Position numbers and translations under genes: made by a program. Below the pieces are notes generated by a model that was not told the DNA's origin, searched no databases, and saw nothing but the letters and a program-made list of their open reading frames with translations. A stretch of DNA of 64,000 nt, taken from Salinarchaeum sp. Harcht-Bsk1 (GTDB taxonomy: Archaea > Halobacteriota > Halobacteria > Halobacteriales > Salinarchaeaceae). The first letter of the stretch is position 1. Each line of letters opens with the position of its first letter. Positions 25,435 through 33,901 of this stretch are shown here, piece by piece. The stretch covers positions 1,693,014 to 1,757,013 of the forward strand of contig NC_021313.1 in the NCBI RefSeq assembly GCF_000403645.1. The letters are read 5' to 3'.

Positions 25435-25833
25435 CTACTCCCCGATCTCGATGCGCTTGCCCGCCTCCGCAGGCGCTTCCTTGGGGAGCGTGACTCGGAG
25501 GACGCCCCGGTCGTCGAGGTCCGCGTCGATCGCGTCGGCGTCGACCGGTTCGGGCAGCCGGACGGTCCGCTCGACGGCGTGCTTGCGCTCGCTGCGGACG
25601 TAGTCGGCCTCGACGTGTTCCTCTCGCTCGGCCACGATGGAGAGACGGCCCTCCGAGTAGGTGAGTTCGAGGTCGCCCGCCTCGAAGCCCGGCAGTTCCG
25701 CCTCGACGACGAACTGGTCGTCCTCGTCGACCACGTCGACGGCGACGGTGCTCCCGAAACTGGCCTGCCCCTCGAACTGCGATTCCATCCGGTCGAACAG
25801 CCGCTCGAGTTCGCTGAAGGGGTTGCGTGCCAT
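25435..25833 (-). CDS. Hsp20/alpha-crystallin small heat-shock chaperone
   Basis: This 132-residue protein has a short N-terminal arm (MARNPFSELERLFDRMESQF), an alpha-crystallin domain and a C-terminal arm. The domain shows VDVVDEDDQFVVEAELPGF at its start and the signature GVLRVTLPKEAP near its end. It should bind unfolding proteins in the cytoplasm as an oligomer. The usual C-terminal I-x-I is present as RIEIGE. The start at 25833 matches the family; the longer frame upstream is non-coding in character. Confidence 0.92.
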   Translation of the reverse strand: MARNPFSELERLFDRMESQFEGQASFGSTVAVDVVDEDDQFVVEAELPGFEAGDLELTYSEGRLSIVAEREEHVEADYVRSERKHAVERTVRLPEPVDADAIDADLDDRGVLRVTLPKEAPAEAGKRIEIGE

Positions 25834-26045
25834 GACGTTCTGACCTTCGACCCGGGGCGTAATAAGCCTCAGCTGGTGAACTGGACCGTTTCGGAGCGAT
25901 TCGGGGCGACGGCGAACCGCTTGGAAGCCCGTTCCGCCCGAGAGTGGTTCGGGAAGTCCAGCGAGGTCACTGTGGCGGGTCGAACCAGACGGCACTCCGG
26001 TGGAGTGCGAACGCTCGCGGTGTCCGGCGGTCGTGCCGGCAGCCG

Positions 26046-26501
26046 TTACTCGCCCAGCTCGACCACGCCGGCGTCGAGGAGGTCGCCGAGCACGTCGCGA
26101 GCGTGGCCGTCGGGCGAGACGTCCTCGTAGACGCGCCAGATATCGCCGTCGAGGAGGACGAACGTCGTTCGCGCTGCGGCACCGCGGCTGGTGTCGACGT
26201 CGAACGCGTCGGCGAGTTCGGCGTCGGGGTCAGCGAGGAGGTCGAACTCGAGCCCCTGGTCGTCGCAGAACTCGCGGTGCGATGAGACGGTGTCCGTCGA
26301 GACGCCGTAGACCGCTACGCCGGCGTCGCGGTAGCTCTCCAGTTCGGTCTGGAACTGGCGGGCCTCGGTGGTACACCCAGGCGTGTCGTCGCGGGGGTAG
26401 AAGTAGAGCACTGTCGGGCCGTCGATCGACGGGCGGACGACCTCGCCGTCCTGGTTCTCCGCGGCGATCTCGGGTGCCGAATCGCCTGCATCGAGTGACA
26501 T
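26046..26501 (-). CDS. Bcp-type peroxiredoxin (thioredoxin-dependent)
   Basis: A complete 151-residue peroxiredoxin of the Bcp/PrxQ class. It starts MSLDAGDSAPEIAAENQDGE and carries the active site VLYFYPRDDTPGCTTEARQF, where the Cys is peroxidatic. GVSTDTVSSHREFCDDQGL follows and may include a resolving Cys. The C-terminal part (ARTTFVLLDGDIWRVYEDVS) matches the family. It reduces hydrogen peroxide and alkyl hydroperoxides in the cytoplasm. It contrasts with the cysteine-less paralogue at 23965. Confidence 0.93.
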   Translation of the reverse strand: MSLDAGDSAPEIAAENQDGEVVRPSIDGPTVLYFYPRDDTPGCTTEARQFQTELESYRDAGVAVYGVSTDTVSSHREFCDDQGLEFDLLADPDAELADAFDVDTSRGAAARTTFVLLDGDIWRVYEDVSPDGHARDVLGDLLDAGVVELGE

Positions 26502-26583
26502 GGCACCCGCTTGGACGCTGGGGGAGAAACCAGCTACGGTCCCGTCGGTCGGGCGTTTCGTCGTTGCGTCGCCCCCGATCGAA

Positions 26584-27387
26584 TCAGACCACGGTCTCGA
26601 CGTCGTAGGACCCGAGTTCCCGGACCCAGCCGTTCGACGCGATCTCGCGGATGTCGTCGAGGGCGGCCTGGGTCCGTTCCTCGTAGAGCCCCGCGTTGAC
26701 GTCCACGTGGAAGACGTAGTCGCCGAGGCGCTCGCCGCTGGGCCGAGACTCGACGCGCGTGAGGTTGATGTCCCGGTCGGCGAAGGGTTCCAGCAGTTCG
26801 AGCAGGAGGCCGGGGTAGTCCGTGTTCGGGTAGACGACGAAGGAGGACTTGCCGCCGGCCTCCGTCGCGTCCTCCGGGTGCGCGAGCACGAAGAAGCGCG
26901 TGGAGTTCGAGGACGAATCCTGGATGTCCTCGGCGATCACCTGCAGGCCGTCTCCCGCGTTGGCGGGATGGCCGATCGCTGCGAGGTCGGGGTTCTCGCG
27001 GGCGTGCTCGACGCCGCGGGCGGTGGAGGCGACGGCCTCGCGGGTCACGTCGGGGTAGTGCTCGGAGAGGTAGCCCCGGCACTGTGCGAGCGCCTGCGAG
27101 TGGCTCACGATCTTCGAGAACTCCTCGGACTGGGCGAGGATCGCGTGCCGGATCGGCGTCACGATCTCCTTGACGACGGCGACCTCGTTCTCGGCGAGCG
27201 CGTCGAGGCTCTCCGTGACCGAGCCCTCGATGCTGTTCTCGATCGCGATGACGCCCCGCTCGAACTCGCCGCTGGCGACGGCCTCGACGATTGCCGTCAC
27301 GGACTCGCGAAACGCGACCGAGTCGTCGACGGCCTGCGCTGCGCGATGCGAGTAGGTGCCCTCGGGGCCGAGCGTGACTGCGGTCAT
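26584..27387 (-). CDS. pheA: Prephenate dehydratase
   Basis: It converts prephenate to phenylpyruvate for phenylalanine synthesis. The 267-residue product starts VTLGPEGTYSHRAAQAV and has the conserved IAIENSIEGSVTESLDAL. The catalytic TRF motif lies in SNSTRFFVLAHPE. A C-terminal ACT domain carries the ESRP motif in TRVESRPSGERLGDYVFHVD, which binds Phe for feedback inhibition. No chorismate mutase domain is fused. It diverges from the COG2433 gene with a 111-base gap. Confidence 0.95.
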   Translation of the reverse strand: MTAVTLGPEGTYSHRAAQAVDDSVAFRESVTAIVEAVASGEFERGVIAIENSIEGSVTESLDALAENEVAVVKEIVTPIRHAILAQSEEFSKIVSHSQALAQCRGYLSEHYPDVTREAVASTARGVEHARENPDLAAIGHPANAGDGLQVIAEDIQDSSSNSTRFFVLAHPEDATEAGGKSSFVVYPNTDYPGLLLELLEPFADRDINLTRVESRPSGERLGDYVFHVDVNAGLYEERTQAALDDIREIASNGWVRELGSYDVETVV

Positions 27388-27498
27388 GCTCGCCGGCTAC
27401 TCCGGCGGCGGACAAAAGGCCACCGACGGGCCGCTCCGGGGGCGACGTCCTCCGGTTGCTGCGCCGCCGCTGCCGTGGATTTTTGCCCGCTGGGCCCC

Positions 27499-29550
27499 AT
27501 GCTTCCAGCAGTGAGTTCACGAACGCGGGCACTCGACGACACCATCTTCGGCGTCGACGTGCACAGCGGGGACGTCCGGGGGGACGCGCCGTCCTACGCG
27601 CTGGTCCGCATCGACTGGGGAGGGCCGGACGGCGGATCGGGTGGCGAGCCGGGCGATTCGATCGACGGGCCGACGATCGAGCGCGACGTCGTCTCCCACC
27701 GGAAGCTCCGCCGGCTGATCGCCTCGGCGGAGCCAGCCCTCCTCGCGACGGACAACGTCTACGAACTGGCGACCGACGCCGACGACCTCGTGCGATTCCT
27801 CCGGGAGCTGCCCGACGCGACCCGGCTGGTCCAGGTCACCGGCGCCGAGCAGCCAGAACCGCTCTCGCGGGTCGCCAAGCGCCACGACGTGCCCTACGGC
27901 AAGGATCCGATGCAGGAAGCCGAGGCGTCGGCCAGGCTGGCGGCGGCGAACGTCGGCCAGGTCGTCTCCGCGTTCACCAACACGACCAACGTGAAGGTCG
28001 CCAGGGGCCGCTCCGTCGGCGGCGGTGGCGGGTGGAGCGAGGACCGCTACACCCGGAAGATCCACGGCGCCGTCAAGCGGCGGAGCCGGGAGGTCGAGTC
28101 CGCGCTCGAGGGAGCCGGCCTCGAGTTCGAGAAGACGGTGACGGAGAAGTACGGCGGCTACTCCCGGGCGATCTTCGAGGTCGAGGCCTCGCCCGAGGAA
28201 CTGCCGATCGGTCGCGAGCGCTCCGGCGACGTGCGCATCGAAATCGAACGGGAGCGCCGGGACGGCATCGAGTTCGAGCCGCTGGCGAAGCGTCGGGATC
28301 ACGTCGTCGTCGGCGTCGATCCGGGCACGACCACGGCCGTCGCACTCGTCGGCCTCGACGGCGAACTGCTCGACGTCCTCTCGACCAGGACCGCGGACAC
28401 TGCCGCCGTCACCGAGTGGATCGTCGAGCGCGGCCGGCCGCTCCTCGTCGCCGCCGACGTCGAGCCGATGCCCGAGACCGTCGAGAAGCTCCGGCGGAGC
28501 TTCGACGCCGCGGGCTGGATCCCCGAGTCGGATCTCCCGATCGACACGAAGCAGCACCGCGCCCCCGACCACGCCTACGACAACGACCACGAGCGCGACG
28601 CCATCGCCGCCGCCCTCTTCGCCTTCGACGACCACGAGGACCAGTTCGAGCGGATCGCACGGAAGGTTCCCCGGACCGTCGATCGGGGCGAGGTCACCGC
28701 GCGTGTTCTCGCGGAGGAGACCTCCGTCGAGGCCGTGCTCGCAGATCTGGAGGACGACGGCGAGGACGGCGGCGGGTCGACGGACGAGACCGCCCACCAG
28801 CCACGCGAACTCAGCGACGACGAGCGACGGATTCGCGACCTGGAATCGCAGGTCGACCGGCTCCAGGACCACGTCTCGGCGCTCGAAGCGACCGTCGCCG
28901 AGAAGGACGACCGGATCGACGACCTCGAATCCGAACTCGAGGCAGCCCGCAATCGCGAGCGCCAGGAGGTCCGCGAGACCCGGGCGGTCACCCGGCTGAA
29001 GCGCCGGAACGACGCGCTCCAGCGTGACCTCGATGCGAAGGAGGAGACGATCGAGGCCCTGGAGGGCAAACTCGACCGCCTGAAGGCCCTCTGGAAGCTC
29101 GATCACTCGAACTTCGCCGACGTCGACGCCGAGAAGCGCGGGCTGGTACCCGTCAAGCCGATCGACGAGTTCACCTCTTCCGCCATCGAGGCCGCCGACG
29201 AGACCTACGGTCTCGCCGAGGACGACGTGATCTTCCTGCGCAATGCCGGCGGGGCGGGGCGCTCGACCGCCGAGACGCTCGTCGAGATCGGTCCCCGCGT
29301 CGTGCTGCTCGGTGAGGGGAACCTCTCTGAGATAGCGGATGCGGTCCTGTTTCAAGCCGACATTCCGGTCGGGCCCGCAGCCGACGTCGCGATGCAGGAG
29401 GTCGACGAACTCGCCGTCGCCAGAGACGCCGACGTCGACGCCGTCATCGACGACTGGAAGCGTCGCGCCCGAGAGCGCGAGCGCGAGCAGACCGCCGAGA
29501 TGGTCGATCAGCTGATCTCCGAGCACCGCGCCGGCGACAACGAAGCCTGA
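27499..29550 (+). CDS. COG2433/DUF460 protein, RuvC/YqgF-like domain plus coiled coil
   Basis: A 683-residue protein typical of the archaeal COG2433 family. Residues 1-190 form one conserved domain. Near residue 270 is VVGVDPGTTTAVALVGLDG, a RuvC/RNase H-like first strand with its acidic residue, followed by NDHERDAIAAALFAF, where further acidic residues could complete a nuclease site. Residues about 437-530 are a long heptad-rich coiled coil, and a final conserved domain ends before a basic Arg/Glu tail. The family is thought to act on nucleic acid, but no activity is established to my knowledge. The ATG at 27499 follows 111 bases after the divergent pheA. Confidence 0.88.
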   Translation: MLPAVSSRTRALDDTIFGVDVHSGDVRGDAPSYALVRIDWGGPDGGSGGEPGDSIDGPTIERDVVSHRKLRRLIASAEPALLATDNVYELATDADDLVRFLRELPDATRLVQVTGAEQPEPLSRVAKRHDVPYGKDPMQEAEASARLAAANVGQVVSAFTNTTNVKVARGRSVGGGGGWSEDRYTRKIHGAVKRRSREVESALEGAGLEFEKTVTEKYGGYSRAIFEVEASPEELPIGRERSGDVRIEIERERRDGIEFEPLAKRRDHVVVGVDPGTTTAVALVGLDGELLDVLSTRTADTAAVTEWIVERGRPLLVAADVEPMPETVEKLRRSFDAAGWIPESDLPIDTKQHRAPDHAYDNDHERDAIAAALFAFDDHEDQFERIARKVPRTVDRGEVTARVLAEETSVEAVLADLEDDGEDGGGSTDETAHQPRELSDDERRIRDLESQVDRLQDHVSALEATVAEKDDRIDDLESELEAARNRERQEVRETRAVTRLKRRNDALQRDLDAKEETIEALEGKLDRLKALWKLDHSNFADVDAEKRGLVPVKPIDEFTSSAIEAADETYGLAEDDVIFLRNAGGAGRSTAETLVEIGPRVVLLGEGNLSEIADAVLFQADIPVGPAADVAMQEVDELAVARDADVDAVIDDWKRRAREREREQTAEMVDQLISEHRAGDNEA

Positions 29551-29599
29551 ATTTGGGTGTTTCAGTAGCTGGGATCGTCGCTACAGCAGCGACTGCTTC

Positions 29600-30186
29600 G
29601 GAAGCCCCCTCCCGCTCGCGGCACCTCACTCGTTGCGCGCTTCGCTCGGCCGTCGGCCTCGCTGCAGTGCTTACTTCGTGACGAGCCGCGACCGGTCGGC
29701 CCCTCCCAATCCCACCCATTGATTATCCGCGGATCGCGAAACCCCGGTGGTCCACGTCGGCGCGCGCTGCGCATGGCTGCGAGCCCTCTCACGGGCGAGC
29801 AGCCAATCGCCGACGCCGTGCGAGGGCCGACCGAGCGAAGTCCTCGCAAGCGGCAGCGAGCGAGGGCTCGGAAGTCGCAGCCTGCGAGCGAAGCGAGCCG
29901 GAACGTCTTCCGGCGCGAGGGAGAAGGCTGGGGAGGAATGAGGCTGGTTTGGGTGGTCATCGAAAGGGGCCGGGCGGTCGGTCGTTCCCGGGCGAAGGTG
30001 AGCCGAGCAGCGCGAGGCGAACGTCGAAAGGTGAGCGAAGCGAATCTTTCGGAACAAGCACTGGAGCGAAGGAGCGAAAGCGACTGAGCGAAGCGCGCAG
30101 CGAGCCGCAGCCCTCGAGCACCGGGAGAGCGGAGCTCTCCCGAGCACGCGGGAGCTTCGCGCCCGCGAACGATCGGGGGCTTTCGG
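29600..30186 (+). repeat. Dispersed hairpin-ended repeat, copy A
   Basis: This full copy of about 587 bp fills most of the gap between the convergent COG2433 and small membrane-protein genes. The left end CGGAAGCCCCC and right end GGGGGCTTTCGG are inverted. The left hairpin has arms at about 29613-29630 and 29679-29696 (15 of 18 positions pair) around a loop containing TCGTTGCGCGCTTC and CTGCAGTGCTTACTTC. A central palindrome-like GCCGGAACGTCTTCCGGC is shared with copy B. The right unit is the longest of the three. No frame inside shows haloarchaeal codon bias. Confidence 0.8.
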
Positions 30187-30227
30187 AGTTGTCGGCCGCG
30201 CGCACTCCAAAATTACAACGACGAAAT

Positions 30228-30416
30228 TTAGACCAGCCCGCCCATCCCCATCGCGCCGAGCGCGGAGGAGACGAGCGAGCGGACGATCAGGCCGAGGCCA
30301 GCGATCGAGATCGCGATCCCTGCCGCGATGACCGGATTGACCCAGCCGATGAGCGCGACGCCGCCGACGAGCAGGAACACGCCGAGGATACCGCCAATGC
30401 CGAGATGCTTGAGCAT
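30228..30416 (-). CDS. Small two-helix membrane protein
   Basis: A 62-residue, almost wholly hydrophobic protein. MLKHLGIGGILGVFLLVGGV forms the first helix and VIAAGIAISIAGLGLIVRSL the second, ending Gly/Met-rich. Small proteins with this layout are widespread in haloarchaea without known function. It converges on the COG2433 gene across repeat copy A. The stop codon lies about 40 bases beyond the repeat. Confidence 0.7.
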   Translation of the reverse strand: MLKHLGIGGILGVFLLVGGVALIGWVNPVIAAGIAISIAGLGLIVRSLVSSALGAMGMGGLV

Positions 30417-30603
30417 GTGCTGGCGGACTCAGCCGTGCCCGATAAGCACCACGATTCGAGGAGGGGCGGCTCGGGAAAACCCTTCGTCACACGGGGCTCG
30501 GTGGGGGTAACTCTCGTCACCGCCGCCCCTGCCCGCTATCGACCGGGGAGTGCAATGGGCCTTTCGTGGCGCGACGACGCGCTGCCAGCGAGCCCCGATG
30601 TGC

Positions 30604-31506
30604 TCACTCCTCGCCGCGCATCGGGACGCAGAACACGGGGACGTCGCCGTGCCGGACGACGTGCTCGGTGACGCTGCCCAGCAGGTACCGATCGAGGCCG
30701 GAACGGCCGTGGGTGCCCATGACGACGAGGTCGATGGGTTCGTCCTCGCAGTACTCGAGGATCGTGGGGCCAGGTGCTCCGCTGGCGACCGCGCCGACCA
30801 CCTCGACGTCTCTCGCTTCGCCGCGCTCCCGGACCGCCTCGATGGCGTCGTTCCCGGCGGACTCCAGCGCCTGGAGGAGCTGTTTCGAGCGAACCGTCGT
30901 CGGGAACGGCGACGCGTCGGCGGCGAACAGGGCATGCAGCGGCGCCGCGTAGTGCGCTGCGAGGCCGATCGCCCAGTCGAGCGCCCGATCGGCGCCCTCG
31001 CTGCCGTCCGTCGGGAACAGCAGTTCGTCGTAGGGCGTCTGGTCGGCGTCGGGCGCCGGCGTGCCGGGGGAAATCAGGAGGACCGGCCGGGTGCTCGTCC
31101 GCAGGACGTTCTCGGCGACCGATCCCAGCAAGACGCGATCGAGGCCGGAGCGCCCCTCGGTGCCGAGCACGGTGACGTCGGCGTCGATCTCCTGGGCGTA
31201 GGCCGCGATCTCCTTGTGGGCCAGGCCAGTCCGGACGATCGTCGTCACGTCCGGCGACGCGGGAGCGTCCGCGGCGAGATCGGCGACCGCCCCCGTCGCT
31301 TCCCTCGCGGCCTCGTTCAGCACGGAGTCGCCGCCCTGCTCGCCCAGCGTCGCCTCGGCCATCCGACTCGCGGCCGCGTCGGCGACCGCCAGGACGTGGA
31401 GGTCGGCCTCGGTCGTCGCGGCCAGCGCGATGGCGTGCTCGGCGGCGCGCTCTGCGGGATCGCTCCCGTCGGTTGCAAGTAGCACCGTATCGATGGTCGG
31501 TTCCAT
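30604..31506 (-). CDS. Universal stress protein with two tandem UspA domains
   Basis: The 300-residue chain consists of two fused Usp domains. Each starts with a strand and DG motif (TVLLATDGSDPAERAAEHAI; LLFPTDGSEGADRALDWAIG). Each ends with the nucleotide-binding signature G-x2-G-x9-G-S: GTEGRSGLDRVLLGSVAENV and GTHGRSGLDRYLLGSVTEHV. Both ATP-binding loops look intact. Such proteins are cytoplasmic stress or energy sensors; the signal here is unknown. Confidence 0.92.
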   Translation of the reverse strand: MEPTIDTVLLATDGSDPAERAAEHAIALAATTEADLHVLAVADAAASRMAEATLGEQGGDSVLNEAAREATGAVADLAADAPASPDVTTIVRTGLAHKEIAAYAQEIDADVTVLGTEGRSGLDRVLLGSVAENVLRTSTRPVLLISPGTPAPDADQTPYDELLFPTDGSEGADRALDWAIGLAAHYAAPLHALFAADASPFPTTVRSKQLLQALESAGNDAIEAVRERGEARDVEVVGAVASGAPGPTILEYCEDEPIDLVVMGTHGRSGLDRYLLGSVTEHVVRHGDVPVFCVPMRGEE

Positions 31507-31629
31507 ACGTCCCCTTGCACCGCCCGTGTCTTAGTCGCGGCGTCGCCCATCGACCACGCCCCCGTATGCTACGGGCGCTGCTTCCGGGTACCACGGGCAG
31601 TACGAAGGCAACGGTACAGCGCCGGTCCC

Positions 31630-32952
31630 TCAGGCAGGTTCGAGTTCTCGAAGTTCCGCGGCGACCTCGGCGATCGCCTCGACGTCGAGCACGCCCCGCT
31701 CGGTGACGATCCCGGTGATCGCGTCCGCCGGCGTCACGTCGAAGGTCGGGTTCGCGACGTCGAGGGGTGCGTCGCCGTCGTAGATCGCCGAGGGGTGGCC
31801 GGACTCGAGGTTGACCTGCTCGCGGGTCGTGACCTTGTCGGTCGCCGCCGCGACGTAAACGGGGACGTCCTCCCGCGCGGCGGCGATGGCTGCGCCGCGG
31901 GTGCCGGTCTTGTTCACGACCCGACCGTCGGGGAGGATCGCGTCCGCACCGACGACGACAGCGTCGACGTCAGCAACGGCGAGCCGGTGGGCGATCGCGG
32001 CGTCGGTGTGGACGGTGATCGGGGCCTCGATGCCATCGCTGTCGGTGCTCGACTCACCGCTTCCGGACGCCAGCGCCTCCGCGACGTCGATCCCCTCCCG
32101 CGCAGGCCGGGATTCGGCGATCGAGATCGCGGAGACGGTGTCGGCTGCCAGCGCGTCGAAGACGGTCCCCGATCGCGAGAGCGTGAGGACGTGCCAGCCC
32201 GAGAGCAGCCCCGCGGCACGCATCGCGGCCTCGGCGTCCGCGGCGAGCGCACGGTTGATCCCGTCGACGGCGGCCTGCTCGACGTCTTCGGGTGCCGACC
32301 CTTCGTTTCCGGTGTCGCCGCTCCTCTCTGTCGGCTCGACGAGCCCGGCCGCCGCGAGCGCCCGGTTCACCCGGTTCCGGAGCACGGCCATACTCGGGCG
32401 TGCCTCCCGCAGGCGGTCGCCGAGATAGCGGAGTTCGTCGAGATCGGCGTCTTCCTCCGTTGCGAGCAACCCTGCCCGATCCCGGAGGACCTCGAGCGCC
32501 CGTATCGACAGCGTCGCGGCACCGTGCTCGTCGTCGGCCGCGACCGACTGCACCGTCGGCGCGACCCGCTGGTAGGTCTCGAAGAGTCGCGGGACGGTGT
32601 CCCGCCGCAGTAGCTCCGTCGCCGGAACCCACTCCGCGGCCTGCAGCTCGTCGGAGAGCGTAAGTTCGCGGTCCGGTGCGTCGAACAGCACCGGGTGGAC
32701 CACGAACACCGCCTCGTACTCCGGGGCCCTGACGCGAAGCGACTCGGCGCTTCGGACCAGCATCAGCCCCGTCGCGCCGACCTCCTCGCTCGCCTCCCGA
32801 CGTGCGGCCTGGTCCGGATCCTCGCCGTCCTCGATCACGCCGGAGACGCCGCCCCACTGTCCGGGATACGTCGGCGCGTCCTCGCTCCGGTGGCAGGCCA
32901 GCACCTCGCCATCGTGGCGCAGGAACGCCGTGACGACCGCGACCTCGTCCAT
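31630..32952 (-). CDS. Nudix hydrolase fused to eIF-2B/ribose-1,5-bisphosphate isomerase-like domain
   Basis: The 440-residue product has two domains. Residues 1-150 are a Nudix hydrolase with the Nudix box in GVIEDGEDPDQAARREASEE followed by VGATG. Residues about 165-440 are an eIF-2B alpha-like domain, including GWHVLTLSRSGTVFDAL, VDAVVVGADAILPDGRVVNK and GTRGAAIAAAREDVPVYVAA. That domain belongs to the superfamily of ribose-1,5-bisphosphate isomerase and methylthioribose-1-phosphate isomerase. A joint role in nucleotide or sugar-phosphate salvage is likely but unproven. The start at 32952 (MDEVAVVTAFLRHDG) fits the Nudix domain. Confidence 0.88.
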   Translation of the reverse strand: MDEVAVVTAFLRHDGEVLACHRSEDAPTYPGQWGGVSGVIEDGEDPDQAARREASEEVGATGLMLVRSAESLRVRAPEYEAVFVVHPVLFDAPDRELTLSDELQAAEWVPATELLRRDTVPRLFETYQRVAPTVQSVAADDEHGAATLSIRALEVLRDRAGLLATEEDADLDELRYLGDRLREARPSMAVLRNRVNRALAAAGLVEPTERSGDTGNEGSAPEDVEQAAVDGINRALAADAEAAMRAAGLLSGWHVLTLSRSGTVFDALAADTVSAISIAESRPAREGIDVAEALASGSGESSTDSDGIEAPITVHTDAAIAHRLAVADVDAVVVGADAILPDGRVVNKTGTRGAAIAAAREDVPVYVAAATDKVTTREQVNLESGHPSAIYDGDAPLDVANPTFDVTPADAITGIVTERGVLDVEAIAEVAAELRELEPA

Positions 32953-33080
32953 GCGCGTTACTCCGGCCGGCCGTGGCCTATCGCTTTCGACGTGCGATGG
33001 GTGGATCGATCTGGTCGCGTACCGCTGCCCCGAGCACTGGAGGAAAACGGCTACGGCACTCGACGGGCAACGCACAGCCA

Positions 33081-33566
33081 ATGCCACGGATCGCGATTCT
33101 CTCAGACACGCACATTCCTTCGCGCAGGGCCGCGCTGCCCGGATTCGTTCGGGAGGAACTGGCGGCCGCGGACTTCGCGATTCACGCCGGCGACTTCGAC
33201 AGCCGGGAGGCCCTCGAGACGATCCGGGACCTCGCCGGCGACCTCACCGCCGTCTCGGGCAACATGGATCGCGGGATGGACCTCCCGCGGGTCGCGACGC
33301 GGACCGCCGGCGGCGTGACGTTCGTCGTCACTCACGGCACCGGCTCGCGCCACGACTACGAGGAGCGCGTCGCCGGGATCGTCAGGGAGCACGATCCGAA
33401 CGCCGTCGGGATCTCCGGGCACAGCCACGAGGTGCTCGATACGGAGGTCGCGGGCGTGCGGCTGCTGAATCCGGGGAGTGCGACGGGGGCGTCGACGGAT
33501 CGTACGACGATGTACCGGGCGGAGGTGCTCGACGGCGAGATCGACCTGGAACTGTTGGAGGGGTAA
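33081..33566 (+). CDS. YfcE/MJ0936-type metallophosphoesterase
   Basis: A 161-residue calcineurin-like phosphoesterase. The metal ligands are visible in order: ILSDTHIPSR (Asp, His), HAGDFDS (Asp), SGNMDR (Asn), VTHGTG (His) and GHSHE (His). Members hydrolyse phosphodiesters in vitro; the physiological substrate is unknown. The ATG at 33081 starts MPRIAILSDTH; the longer upstream frame lies opposite the Nudix promoter region. It converges on radA across a repeat scar. Confidence 0.9.
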   Translation: MPRIAILSDTHIPSRRAALPGFVREELAAADFAIHAGDFDSREALETIRDLAGDLTAVSGNMDRGMDLPRVATRTAGGVTFVVTHGTGSRHDYEERVAGIVREHDPNAVGISGHSHEVLDTEVAGVRLLNPGSATGASTDRTTMYRAEVLDGEIDLELLEG

Positions 33567-33901
33567 TTGAGAAGTCCCGGAGAATCGCGCTGGAGTCGGT
33601 ACCTCCACTGCACCAAACCGCTTGGGGCCCCGCTCGGCCCCTTCCAGTCCTATCCGGTGGGGTTGGCGATGCCATCGCGTGCAGTTGTTGAACGTCCGCG
33701 AGCGATCGGAGGGAGCGAGCGGTTTGGTTCGAGAGAGCGAAGCTCTCTCGTCATCACGAAAGGCGCGAAGCGCCTTTCGAACGACACCGAGAGCGAGGGC
33801 GAAGCCCGAGCTGTCGGCCTTTTTTCGTGGAGATTTTTTGGAGGAGGGTTCCCGCAGCGAGCGTCAGCGAGCGAGGAAACTCTCCTCGAAAAACGGTCCG
33901 C
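33567..33901. other. Intergenic region between convergent genes holding repeat scar E
   Basis: The phosphoesterase and radA converge here. The first 105 bases include a short relic of the dispersed repeat (about 33612-33670: AAACCGCTTGG fused directly to CTCGGCCCCTTCCAGTCC, with the hairpin missing). The rest is rich in GAGCGA-type words and has T-rich stretches near 33825-33845 and GTTTTTCGAGGAG on the minus strand at about 33882-33894, the likely radA terminator. Confidence 0.5.
33612..33670 (+). repeat. Dispersed repeat, scar E (hairpin deleted)
   Basis: AAACCGCTTGG matches the sequence just outside the left end of copies B and D. GGCCCCTTCCAGTCC matches the inner edge of the left hairpin unit. 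The intervening hairpin of about 100 bases is gone, leaving GGCCCCGCT. This looks like a precise internal deletion of one palindromic unit. Confidence 0.5.

Noticed and set aside
27517-29526. Long antisense frame opposite the COG2433 gene
   Set aside because: Same shadow effect; no motif, and the plus-strand product has RuvC-like and coiled-coil features.
29719-30087. Plus-strand frames inside repeat copy A
   Set aside because: Arg/Ser-rich translations of a palindromic repeat; the matching frame is not kept in copies B and C.
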